In this document: positions 42,137 through 50,302 of the stretch, one piece after another
Layout: each line of letters begins with the position of its first letter
How positions within the stretch are numbered: position 1 is the first letter of the stretch
Origin: Bacteroidetes bacterium UBA1312
GTDB taxonomy: Bacteria; Bacteroidota; Bacteroidia; Chitinophagales; Chitinophagaceae
Reading direction: 5' to 3'
Assembly (NCBI GenBank): GCA_002307135.1
Contig: DBTQ01000010.1
Location: 1 to 55,548 of the forward strand
DNA: 55,548 bases
Position numbers and translations under genes: made by a program
Notes under the pieces: generated by a model
Databases searched by the model: none
The model's input: the letters and a program-made list of their open reading frames with translations, nothing else
What the model was told of the DNA's origin: nothing

Positions 42137-43078
42137 TTATTTGTGAATCTTAACTAAAGACAAATGCGTGGCTTTTAACACCAGCTTCTTTTCTAACTTT
42201 AATTTCTTCTTTTCTATGCTTTTGAATTGCTTTATAGTAGTTTCTTCTTCATTACTCAGATCGCGTGACGAAAAGGCGTTTAAATGTTCATGCATTATTC
42301 GCTCGTCATTATAACTACCAATGGTTTCGGTTAATTCCTGGAGCTTTCGGGCTGTCAGTTCATCACTCAGTCGAACTGAATCCCACAGCTTTTTATCAAC
42401 GGATCCGGAGATATAGAGAATATCCTTTACGTTTTTGCGTATTTCATGAAGTTGAGCATCTGTGACAGAATTTTTCAATGTCACCAGTTGCATCAAACGT
42501 TTGCTGATGAAATTATCTAATGCCGACAGGTGTAGTACTTCATATTTATGAGCCATAATCTTTCTAGACGAATTACTGATTACTTTTCTGCTATAACACT
42601 TCCTCCATTCCCTTTTCTTCCTGTTCATCTTCTTTTCTAGTGAATCAATATAGCTGGGAACATTTATTTTCATTTTGATTAGAAATTCCTTTTCTAATTC
42701 CGATTGCCGTATAACGCCAGCTATATGATATAGTCGCCTGATTTTTTGATGAATTTCAATCTCATCTTTGCCTGCACATGATTTCAACAATCGAAGAAAC
42801 GAGCGTAATGATTTTATAGATAATCTGAAATCATGGATTATATTCTTTTCAAAGCTATGACCAGTAGCAGAAGAAAGCTTTTCAATAGCCCTCAATTTCT
42901 TTTTAAGTAGAGCCTTGATTTCTTTTTTTTTCATGACAGGATTAGTCGATTCATTGATAATGGTCATGATGCTGTCAGGCAAGATTATGTGGTGAATAAT
43001 ATAGAAAATATAACTGCTTTGCTGTTTTCGAAGAAAGGTACGTGTGATCTCTTCTGTCCGTCTTTCACACTTCATCAT
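42137..43078 (-). CDS. CHAD-domain protein
   Basis: The 313-residue product has a CHAD (conserved histidine alpha-helical) domain from about residue 49, with IIHDFRLSIKSLRSFLRLLK as the H-x-x-R-x-x-x-K-x-x-R helix and further helices rich in Lys and Arg. CHAD proteins bind polyphosphate in characterised cases, which would fit a starvation island. The first 37-48 residues are not conserved-looking; in-frame ATGs at 42967 and 42934 are plausible starts. It begins 20 bases after the nitroreductase stop. Confidence 0.8.
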   Translation of the reverse strand: MMKCERRTEEITRTFLRKQQSSYIFYIIHHIILPDSIMTIINESTNPVMKKKEIKALLKKKLRAIEKLSSATGHSFEKNIIHDFRLSIKSLRSFLRLLKSCAGKDEIEIHQKIRRLYHIAGVIRQSELEKEFLIKMKINVPSYIDSLEKKMNRKKREWRKCYSRKVISNSSRKIMAHKYEVLHLSALDNFISKRLMQLVTLKNSVTDAQLHEIRKNVKDILYISGSVDKKLWDSVRLSDELTARKLQELTETIGSYNDERIMHEHLNAFSSRDLSNEEETTIKQFKSIEKKKLKLEKKLVLKATHLSLVKIHK

Positions 43079-43098
43079 GTGAGAACTTGTCAGAATAA

Positions 43099-43689
43099 CT
43101 AAATGTAAACTACATTATTTTCAACTCTATTATGCGGTTTCGGCCGTTCGTCGCCGAAACCAACAATTATCGCAAGTTCTACCTGTTCAGTCGCGGGAAT
43201 ATTTAAAGTAAAATAATCCTTTGTTTGCATAACAAATCTCGCAAACCCTACAGGACATGTATCCAGCCCCAACGCTTTTGCTGCAAGCATAATATTCTGA
43301 GCACACATGCCAACATCCAGTGAGCCCCATTCATCCTTTCGTGGCGACGTAATAAAAATAACTGCTGGAGCGCCATAAAAAACATGATCTTGTGTTTTAA
43401 TGAAATCAATTACCTTGGAAAGATGAAAAAAGCTCAATGTCATTTTTGCGGCTTCTTTGATACTTAGACGCTTCATCTGTCCTAAAGCTTTTTGGGCTAT
43501 TTGCTTTGAAAATGATGCAACCTGGCTACTGTCTGTCAGTATGTAGAATTTCCACGGTTGTCTGTTCATGGCAGATGGAGCCATACATCCAGCGGCGATC
43601 AATTGGTCTATGACTTCCTTTGCAACGGGTACATTCTTATACTTTCTTACAGCCCTTCGCTCATAGATATTTTTAAGTAACTCATTCAT
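43099..43689 (-). CDS. Nitroreductase-family FMN enzyme
   Basis: The 196-residue product is a classical nitroreductase fold. It has IYERRAVRKYKNVPVAKEVI at the start (FMN phosphate contact), GCMAPSAMNRQPWKFYIL, and SLDVGMCAQNIMLAAKALGL with LAIIVGFGDERPKP at the end. It reduces quinones, nitro compounds or flavin-linked substrates with NAD(P)H. It heads a minus-strand run (nitroreductase, CHAD, zinc ribbon) under a consensus regulon promoter. Nitroreductases are also typical members of the mycobacterial DosR regulon. Confidence 0.92.
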   Translation of the reverse strand: MNELLKNIYERRAVRKYKNVPVAKEVIDQLIAAGCMAPSAMNRQPWKFYILTDSSQVASFSKQIAQKALGQMKRLSIKEAAKMTLSFFHLSKVIDFIKTQDHVFYGAPAVIFITSPRKDEWGSLDVGMCAQNIMLAAKALGLDTCPVGFARFVMQTKDYFTLNIPATEQVELAIIVGFGDERPKPHNRVENNVVYI

Positions 43690-43780
43690 ATATCTGTTTT
43701 TTAAGTTCGCGTGTTTGTGCGTGTGTATTCATATCGAGATTGCTACAATTGATGACTGTGCTCTCTCTTCTCGAATTGAT

Positions 43781-43823
43781 CAAAAGTACCTGATAAAATA
43801 GCCTGAACTAATGACAATAATCA
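43781..43823 (-). promoter_or_regulatory. Regulon promoter of the nitroreductase operon
   Basis: Read on the minus strand, TACTTTTG (43781-43788) is an exact -7 box, 23 bp downstream of the palindrome seen on the plus strand as TGACAATAATCA (43812-43823). Confidence 0.8.
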
Positions 43824-43930
43824 ATAGGTCAACTAATCGTTGTCATCCGAATATAAAAAGAAAATGCCCTTAAAGTATTTTATAAGCGTAATAATCGAGA
43901 TGCATACTTTTCAATAAAAAGATCAAAATA

Positions 43931-44920
43931 TTACTGGCCCGTGGTCTTTGACTTGTTTTTATTCTTCTTTGCTTGTCTGCGAAAGTAGCCTCTGGTAAGA
44001 AAATTATGTTTCATTGCTTCCATATTCTCATCCAGTCCGATCGATGCCTTTTTTATGTTAGCCATACTCTGCTGCACAGTTGCTGCAAATGTGGTATCCG
44101 TTAATAACATATTTAATGTTCCTTTTCCGGAATTGGCATATTGGATGGTCTGGTTCAGGTTCCCAGAGGCTTTGATCAACTCATCAGATGTTGCTTTGAG
44201 TTTGTCAAAAGTGTACGAAATATTGTTGGCTAATGCAGTGTCATTAATCATTGTGTTTAACGCGCCATTTCCCTTTTGAATCTGCGAAGTAAGCTGTTGC
44301 AGTGTAGCACTCACATTTAATACCTTACTTGTAATAGCATCAAGATTACTGAAGGAATGCTTTAATTGCTTCGCCATTTCAGGATTTTTGTATAATAGTT
44401 GTACCGGGCCGTTGTTTGAATTAATTTCGGAGGTCAACGTTTTCAGGTTATCTGTAATTACCTTAATGTTTTCATTCGATTGGCTCAGTGTTTCCAACAC
44501 ATGGTCTGTGTTTAAAGGGTTGTGCGCAACCAAAAGGTCATTGTCTTTTACTTGTTTATCACCGCCCTTACCTGCAATAATATTTACAATTTTATCCCCC
44601 ATAAGTCCATCCGAGGCAATGGAAGCGATAGCGTTTGAGTGAATAAAATGTCGTTTTTCTTCTTCTATTGACATGTCCACCTGTACGAGTGTATCATTAA
44701 TAAGATCTACCGATTTTACGATGCCGACTTTGACTCCATTATAGCGTACGTTACTCCCAAGTTTCAAACCGATAGCGTTGCTGAACTTGGCAGTAATTGG
44801 AAATGTCTTTTTGAATATTTCGCTTTTTGAACCGATTAGAAATATACCTGTTATAAAAAGAATGATACCGACAAGTATAAAAAATCCGAGTAAAATATTT
44901 CTTTTTAATTCTTTCTCCAT
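43931..44920 (-). CDS. mlaD: MlaD-family (MCE) lipid-binding protein
   Basis: The 329-residue product has one N-terminal membrane anchor (about 10-28), then an MCE domain (about 38-120) with ITAKFSNAIGLKLGSNVRYN and GVKVGIVKSVDL, then a long helical region with repeated NLDAITS/TFDKLKAT-like heptads and a basic C-terminus. It is the periplasmic substrate-binding part of an Mla-type phospholipid transporter. It is longer than E. coli MlaD because of the helical extension. It is the last gene of mlaE-mlaF-mlaD; no mlaB or mlaC is present. Confidence 0.9.
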   Translation of the reverse strand: MEKELKRNILLGFFILVGIILFITGIFLIGSKSEIFKKTFPITAKFSNAIGLKLGSNVRYNGVKVGIVKSVDLINDTLVQVDMSIEEEKRHFIHSNAIASIASDGLMGDKIVNIIAGKGGDKQVKDNDLLVAHNPLNTDHVLETLSQSNENIKVITDNLKTLTSEINSNNGPVQLLYKNPEMAKQLKHSFSNLDAITSKVLNVSATLQQLTSQIQKGNGALNTMINDTALANNISYTFDKLKATSDELIKASGNLNQTIQYANSGKGTLNMLLTDTTFAATVQQSMANIKKASIGLDENMEAMKHNFLTRGYFRRQAKKNKNKSKTTGQ

Positions 44921-44930
44921 AAAATTCAGA

Positions 44931-45710
44931 TTATCGTTTAAAAAAATGCGTTATTTCAGGGTCTGTGTTATGAATAAGTTCATCATAAGTACCTTGTGCA
45001 TAAGCAATGCCATCCATCAAAAAAACAATACGATTAGCGGCTTCTCTAGCCAGATCAATATCATGTGTGATAATAATAGATGTCGTTTTATATTTCTTTT
45101 GCAACCCAAGGATTAATTGAGTGATCTCTTCAGAAGTAATGGGATCCAGACCAGTTGTAGGTTCATCATACAATACAATTTCAGGATTTAATATGAGCGC
45201 CCTTGCTATGCCAATTCTTTTTCTCATCCCGCCTGACAACTCGGAGGGCATGAGATTTATTGCATGTTCGAGTCCTACATTCCGAAGGGCTTCTCGGATA
45301 TGGTCTTCGATATTTCCGGTTATCCTTCTGTGGCGGTCGTGCCGCAAAGGAAATTCAAGATTTTGACGAACAGTCATGGAATCATAAAGAGCGCTACTCT
45401 GAAATACGAACCCTATCCGCATCCGCAACTCGTCGAGTTTTCTGTGGTCAAGTTTTGATATGTCCTGTTCTAAAACATGTAAAGTACCACCATCTGGCTT
45501 AATTAACCCGATAATACATTTGATCAATATTGTTTTTCCAATACCTGATTTGCCCATTACCACTACATTCTCGCCATTTTGGACGGTTAGACTGAAATCG
45601 CGCAATACAACATTGCTTCCAAATGCTTTTTTTAAATGTTGAATCTCTATGGCCGGTTGTGAAGCAATAGTCGTGGATTCGTTGACCATATCTAATGTAG
45701 CGTTTATCAT
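44931..45710 (-). CDS. mlaF: Mla-type ABC transporter ATP-binding protein
   Basis: The 259-residue ABC ATPase shows Walker A VVMGKSGIGKTIL, the Q-loop GFVFQSSALYD, signature LSGGMRKRIGIARAL and Walker B IVLYDEPTTGLDPIT. The residues after the signature (RIGIARALILNPE) and EHAINLMPSELSGG are typical of MlaF. It powers phospholipid movement between the membranes. Its start overlaps the mlaE stop by one base; a second ATG seven codons in is possible. Confidence 0.93.
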   Translation of the reverse strand: MINATLDMVNESTTIASQPAIEIQHLKKAFGSNVVLRDFSLTVQNGENVVVMGKSGIGKTILIKCIIGLIKPDGGTLHVLEQDISKLDHRKLDELRMRIGFVFQSSALYDSMTVRQNLEFPLRHDRHRRITGNIEDHIREALRNVGLEHAINLMPSELSGGMRKRIGIARALILNPEIVLYDEPTTGLDPITSEEITQLILGLQKKYKTTSIIITHDIDLAREAANRIVFLMDGIAYAQGTYDELIHNTDPEITHFFKR

Positions 45711-46504
45711 TATAAATATCCAAGCATTGAAGTGATCTGGGTAACAACCATATCAATAATAATAACGCCTACCATGGCCATTACTACTGAAATATTAGCA
45801 GCTTTGCCTACTCCTTCCGTACCTTTTTTTGAATTATACCCTTTGGTGCAACCAACTAATCCAATAGTGAATCCAAAAAAGAAAGTCTTTATAAATGAAG
45901 GAACTACATCAGTATAATGCAGCGCCTCAAACACGCGGTTGAAATAGAAGTATATGTTTATATTGTCCTTAATATTCGATCCAACAAATGCACCAATCAA
46001 CGAAATAAAATCGGCATATATGGTCAAAATCGGTATCATTAAAGTTGTAGCTAAAATTCTTGTTGCTACCAGATATTTAAAAGGATTCGTTCCAGACACT
46101 TCCATCGCATCTATCTGCTCTGTTACTTTCATCGAACCTAATTCCGCACTTATTCCTGAACCGACTTTTCCTGCACATATCAATGCGGTAACCAATGGGC
46201 CGATCTCACGAACAATAGATATAGACGACATCGCTGGCAAATAAGAGCCTGCACCAAACTGAATCATGGTAGGCCTAGACTGCATTACCAGTACTAGTCC
46301 CAAAATAAATGCTGTAACACCAACAAGGGCAAATGATTTTATACCAATTTCATAACATTGATTCAGTACTTCCTTGAATTCATACGGTGGCCTAAGCCCT
46401 TCCTTGAAAACATTGACTGAGAATTGTGCTAATTCTGCGATTCCATAGAAAAAATCGTCTAACGATTTTGAGAAAACTGTTTTTACTTTTCTGACGATTG
46501 CCAT
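45710..46504 (-). CDS. mlaE: Mla-type ABC transporter permease
   Basis: The 264-residue permease has a cluster of about five to six hydrophobic segments. Diagnostic motifs are FALVGVTAFILGLVLVMQSR, SISIVREIGPLVTALICAGK, and GSGISAELGSMKVTEQIDAM. It forms the membrane pore for MlaF. It is the first gene of mlaEFD and lies under a consensus regulon promoter; I infer that outer-membrane lipid homeostasis is adjusted in the stress state. Confidence 0.94.
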   Translation of the reverse strand: MAIVRKVKTVFSKSLDDFFYGIAELAQFSVNVFKEGLRPPYEFKEVLNQCYEIGIKSFALVGVTAFILGLVLVMQSRPTMIQFGAGSYLPAMSSISIVREIGPLVTALICAGKVGSGISAELGSMKVTEQIDAMEVSGTNPFKYLVATRILATTLMIPILTIYADFISLIGAFVGSNIKDNINIYFYFNRVFEALHYTDVVPSFIKTFFFGFTIGLVGCTKGYNSKKGTEGVGKAANISVVMAMVGVIIIDMVVTQITSMLGYL

Positions 46505-46540
46505 TAGCTACAAATATTTGAAATACGTTTAGTGCTTTTC

Positions 46541-46583
46541 CAAAAGTACCAGTTGTTTGCACTATGTATAATGACCAAAATCA
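46541..46583 (-). promoter_or_regulatory. Regulon promoter of mlaEFD
   Basis: Read on the minus strand, TACTTTTG (46541-46548) is an exact -7 box, 23 bp downstream of the palindrome seen on the plus strand as TGACCAAAATCA (46572-46583). Confidence 0.8.
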
Positions 46584-46593
46584 TCCATAAGAG

Positions 46594-46636
46594 TAATGTT
46601 CATCAACATATAGCGCGGAAACACTTTCTACCTTTA
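46594..46636 (+). promoter_or_regulatory. Degenerate regulon promoter of the LOG operon
   Basis: TAATGTTCATCA (46594-46605; one mismatch in the first half-site), 23 bp, TACCTTTA (46629-46636; one mismatch to TANNTTTG). Same geometry as its neighbours but weaker. Confidence 0.45.
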
Positions 46637-46725
46637 ACAGGAATATTTTGGTGTAAGACTCCTAAGAGCAATTATTTCATGCTAACACAAACCGTTTCAC
46701 GCCAGTAATCATATAAAATTATTTT

Positions 46726-46944
46726 ATGAAATCTAAATTCGAATCTGGGGATGTAGTGAAATTGATCTCAGGAGGGCCCAATATGACCATTCACGGGATT
46801 CATTACGATGTATTGGCTAATCAGTATGTACAAGATATGTTTGATTGTGTTTGGTTTGAAAAAGACAATGATCCTAAACAAGAGGCACATTATGGCCCTT
46901 TTGGTGCGGATGATTTGGTAATAGTAAATAAGAGAAACACATGA
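46726..46944 (+). CDS. YodC-like DUF2158 protein
   Basis: The 72-residue product has the DUF2158 pattern: FESGDVVKLISGGPNMTIHG, then a conserved C-x-W-F motif (DCVWFEKDND) and a final FGADDLVIV strand. It is a single small beta-domain. Function is unknown. It overlaps the start of the LOG gene by four bases and so is translationally coupled to it. Confidence 0.8.
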   Translation: MKSKFESGDVVKLISGGPNMTIHGIHYDVLANQYVQDMFDCVWFEKDNDPKQEAHYGPFGADDLVIVNKRNT

Positions 46945-47720
46945 CTGAAACTCCTTTAATGATGCAGAACAATGGTTCCGTTGAAGCATTTACACCGGTT
47001 GGTTCCAAGCAAGAGGCTATATTCCTTGAAGGCCCTCATTCCAGATGGGGAGAGTTTTTGTTCGCTCTTGATGTTTTTAAAGAGTTTATATATGGATTCA
47101 GAAAGCTACATTTTGTTGGTGCCTGTGTTACCGTTTTTGGTTCAGCCCGCTTCCCTGAAACGCATCCTTATTATGAAACTGCTAGGATTATCGGAAGGCA
47201 ACTCGCAAGAATGGGATTTACTATTATGACTGGTGGGGGACCGGGTATTATGGAAGCGGCGAACCGTGGTGCAAAAGAAGCTGGAGGGCGCTCTATTGGC
47301 TGTAATATAGTCTTGCCTAAAGAGCAACGCCCCAATAAATATCTAGATAAATGGATTTATATAAACTACTTTTTTATTAGAAAAATATTGTTGACCAAAT
47401 ATTCCTTCGCATTTGTAGTAATGCCCGGAGGTTATGGAACTATGGATGAGTTTTTTGAATCCATTACAATGATGCAGACCGGGAAATCCAAAAAATTTCC
47501 TGTTATACTAATAGGTCGATCTTACCATTTGGAACTCTATGAATACATACAAAAAATGGTTTATGAAAAAACTATTAGCCCTGAAGATATTCACTTATTT
47601 CTGTTTACCGATTCAGTTGACGAAGCAATAGAATACATAAGAAAACATGCCGTTAAGGGCTTTGGTCTTAAAAAGAAGAGAAAAATACAACCCTTAAAAT
47701 GGTTAGGAGAAAAACGCTGA
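46941..47720 (+). CDS. LOG-family (TIGR00730-type) nucleotide 5'-monophosphate nucleosidase
   Basis: The 259-residue Rossmann protein has VTVFGSARFPETHPYYETAR, then ARMGFTIMTGGGPGIMEAAN and the diagnostic PGGYGTMDEFFE motif. LOG proteins remove ribose 5-phosphate from cytokinin nucleotides or from AMP and other NMPs. A ~40-residue N-terminal extension precedes the core. It is the second gene of the run DUF2158 - LOG - ppsA. The true substrate cannot be told from sequence. Confidence 0.88.
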   Translation: MTETPLMMQNNGSVEAFTPVGSKQEAIFLEGPHSRWGEFLFALDVFKEFIYGFRKLHFVGACVTVFGSARFPETHPYYETARIIGRQLARMGFTIMTGGGPGIMEAANRGAKEAGGRSIGCNIVLPKEQRPNKYLDKWIYINYFFIRKILLTKYSFAFVVMPGGYGTMDEFFESITMMQTGKSKKFPVILIGRSYHLELYEYIQKMVYEKTISPEDIHLFLFTDSVDEAIEYIRKHAVKGFGLKKKRKIQPLKWLGEKR

Positions 47721-47793
47721 TACATCACATCAGCATAAGTGCACAATCTTTCTATTGATCATTATATTTTAAACCATCAAAAAAATATTTTTT

Positions 47794-50184
47794 ATGCCGG
47801 AATACATCTTAAAATATAGTAGCATCCATGCATCAGACATTGGTAGGGTAGGTGGGAAGAACGCGTCGCTGGGAGAAATGTTTAACCATCTTTCCTCCAA
47901 AGGTATCAAAGTCCCTGATGGCTTTGCCACTACTTCGGAGGCATTTTGGTACTTTATTGAGTTCAATAAATTCGGAGCGGAATTAAAGGCATTGTTAGCT
48001 AAGCTCGATCGGAAAGAATTTACTAATTTAAAAGAAACGGGAGCAAAGGCTCGGGAGCTATTTCTGTCTGCTGAAATGCCATCCGATTTGGCTGCGGAGA
48101 TAATTGCCGCATATACAGATCTTTGTAATGGTACCACCATTGAAGTAGCAGTGCGCAGCAGTGCCACTGCTGAAGACCTTCCAGATGCAAGCTTTGCGGG
48201 CCAACACGAATCATTCCTGAATATAAAAGGCAATAAAGACTTGATAAATGCGGTGCAAAAATGTTTTACCTCCTTATATACAGATAGGGCAATTAAATAC
48301 AGAGAAGATAATGGTTTTGATCATAGCAAGATCGCTTTGTCCGCAGGTATTCAGAAAATGGTGAGATCAGATAAAGCATGCTCAGGTGTGGGCTTTACTT
48401 TAGAGCCGGAATCCGGATTTAGAGATATAATTCATCTCTCCGGTGTTTGGGGACTGGGCGAAAACATAGTACAGGGAACCGTTACACCAGATGAGTTTTT
48501 TGTGTTTAAGCCTTCACTAAGGGCAAAAAAGAAAGCCATCATACAAAAGAATATCGGAGAAAAATCGCTTATGATGATTTATGCGGAAGGTAATAATGGT
48601 GGTGGCACTACTATCAATGTTGCAACATCGCAAGAACTAAAGGAAAAATTTGTACTTACGGATGATGAGGTTATTCAATTGGCAAACTGGGCTTTATTAA
48701 TAGAAGAACATTATCAAACGCCAATGGACTTTGAATGGGCAAAAGATGGAAGTAATGGCGATCTCTATATAGTTCAGGCCAGACCGGAAACCGTTCATAG
48801 CCGCGAGTCTAGTCTTAAAGTACAGGAATACAAACTATTGGAAAAAGGAAAAGTATTAATTACCGGAGAAGCTATTGGGAGTAAAGTTACTTCAGGTATT
48901 GCCAGGATACTGCATACTCCTAAAGATGCCGGTAAACTGAAACTAGGAGAAATTGTCGTTACAGAATTAACCAGCCCGGATTGGGATCCTATTCTTAAAA
49001 ATGCAGTTGCAATTATTACAGATAAAGGAGGGAGAACAAGCCATGCGTCCATTATTGCAAGAGAAATTGGTGTGCCGGCCATCGTAGGTACAAACAATGC
49101 AACTACCACAATACAGGATGGAGACATTATAACAGTATCGTGTGCAGAAGGTAAAACAGGAATTGTATATGATGGTAAACTAAACTGGAAAGAAACAAGC
49201 TTTGATGTAAGCACAATTCAGATGCCTGAACATACCTCACCTATGCTGATAATTGCTGATCCTGAAAAAGCATTTAAGCTATCCTTTTATCCGAATAGCG
49301 GTGTCGGACTTATGCGGCTGGAATTCATCATTAACGATGTCGTGAAAATACATCCAATGGCATTGATAAAATTTGATGGAATAACGGACGAAGAGAGCAA
49401 AAGAAAAATTGAACAACTGACAAAACAATACCCAAGTAAAGCGCAATATTTTATAGATAAGCTATCTCAGGGTGTTGCCACTATTGCTGCTGCATTCTAT
49501 CCCAAAGATGTGATTGTGAGAATGAGTGACTTTAAGACCAATGAATATGCAAATTTGTTAGGTGGTAAAGATTTCGAACCGATAGAGGAAAACCCGATGA
49601 TCGGTTTCAGAGGTGCGTCCCGTTATTACAACCCATTGTACAAAGAAGGTTTTCGTCTGGAGTGTGCGGCTATGAAAGTAGTACGGGATGAAATGGGGCT
49701 TACTAATGTAAAACTGATGATTCCATTCTGCCGCACGGTCGAAGAAGGTAAAAAAGTAATAGGTGTTATGCAGCAAAATGGCCTGACACAAGGCGAAAAT
49801 GACCTTGAAATATATGTGATGGCTGAGATACCGAGCAATGTGATACAGGCGGAAGATTTTGCTGAAATATTCGACGGGTTTTCAATTGGCTCAAACGACC
49901 TTACGCAACTTACTTTAGGTATAGACCGCGATTCTGCAATTATTGCAGATCTGTTTAGCGAACAAAATAAATCAGCAAAAACAATGATTAAAATGGTCAT
50001 TGAAAAGGCCAAAAAAAGCAATACTAAAATTGGGCTATGTGGACAAGCACCCAGTGATTATCCTGAGTTTGCACAATTCCTTGTAACGTTAGGCATTGAC
50101 AGTATTTCTTTTAACCCGGATGCACTACTGAAAGGTATTGAAAACATTTGCAATGCGGAAGAAAAGCAAACTATTTTGAGATAG
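47794..50184 (+). CDS. ppsA: Phosphoenolpyruvate synthase
   Basis: PpsA converts pyruvate, ATP and water to PEP, AMP and phosphate, for gluconeogenesis. The 796-residue protein shows the N-terminal ATP-grasp domain (GRVGGKNASLGEM, AVRSSATAEDLPDASFAGQH), the phosphohistidine domain (GGRTSHASIIAREIGVPAIV) and the C-terminal TIM-barrel PEP/pyruvate domain (FSIGSNDLTQLTLGIDRDSA, IGLCGQAPSDYPEFAQFLV). The C-terminus identifies PPS rather than PPDK. It lies 73 bases after the LOG gene and may share its promoter. Confidence 0.95.
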   Translation: MPEYILKYSSIHASDIGRVGGKNASLGEMFNHLSSKGIKVPDGFATTSEAFWYFIEFNKFGAELKALLAKLDRKEFTNLKETGAKARELFLSAEMPSDLAAEIIAAYTDLCNGTTIEVAVRSSATAEDLPDASFAGQHESFLNIKGNKDLINAVQKCFTSLYTDRAIKYREDNGFDHSKIALSAGIQKMVRSDKACSGVGFTLEPESGFRDIIHLSGVWGLGENIVQGTVTPDEFFVFKPSLRAKKKAIIQKNIGEKSLMMIYAEGNNGGGTTINVATSQELKEKFVLTDDEVIQLANWALLIEEHYQTPMDFEWAKDGSNGDLYIVQARPETVHSRESSLKVQEYKLLEKGKVLITGEAIGSKVTSGIARILHTPKDAGKLKLGEIVVTELTSPDWDPILKNAVAIITDKGGRTSHASIIAREIGVPAIVGTNNATTTIQDGDIITVSCAEGKTGIVYDGKLNWKETSFDVSTIQMPEHTSPMLIIADPEKAFKLSFYPNSGVGLMRLEFIINDVVKIHPMALIKFDGITDEESKRKIEQLTKQYPSKAQYFIDKLSQGVATIAAAFYPKDVIVRMSDFKTNEYANLLGGKDFEPIEENPMIGFRGASRYYNPLYKEGFRLECAAMKVVRDEMGLTNVKLMIPFCRTVEEGKKVIGVMQQNGLTQGENDLEIYVMAEIPSNVIQAEDFAEIFDGFSIGSNDLTQLTLGIDRDSAIIADLFSEQNKSAKTMIKMVIEKAKKSNTKIGLCGQAPSDYPEFAQFLVTLGIDSISFNPDALLKGIENICNAEEKQTILR

Positions 50185-50244
50185 AACAACTCGTTCGAAT
50201 ACTGATGCGCATTTGTTGTAGATGATGAGGATCAGTGGCCGCAC

Positions 50245-50287
50245 TGACTGACATCATTTCTTAAAGCATACAGCTATAATACTTTTG
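50245..50287 (+). promoter_or_regulatory. Regulon promoter of the T9SS cargo gene
   Basis: TGACTGACATCA (50245-50256), 23 bp, TACTTTTG (50280-50287, exact). Translation starts at 50303. Confidence 0.75.
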
Positions 50288-50302
50288 TAAAAAATAAAGA
50301 GC

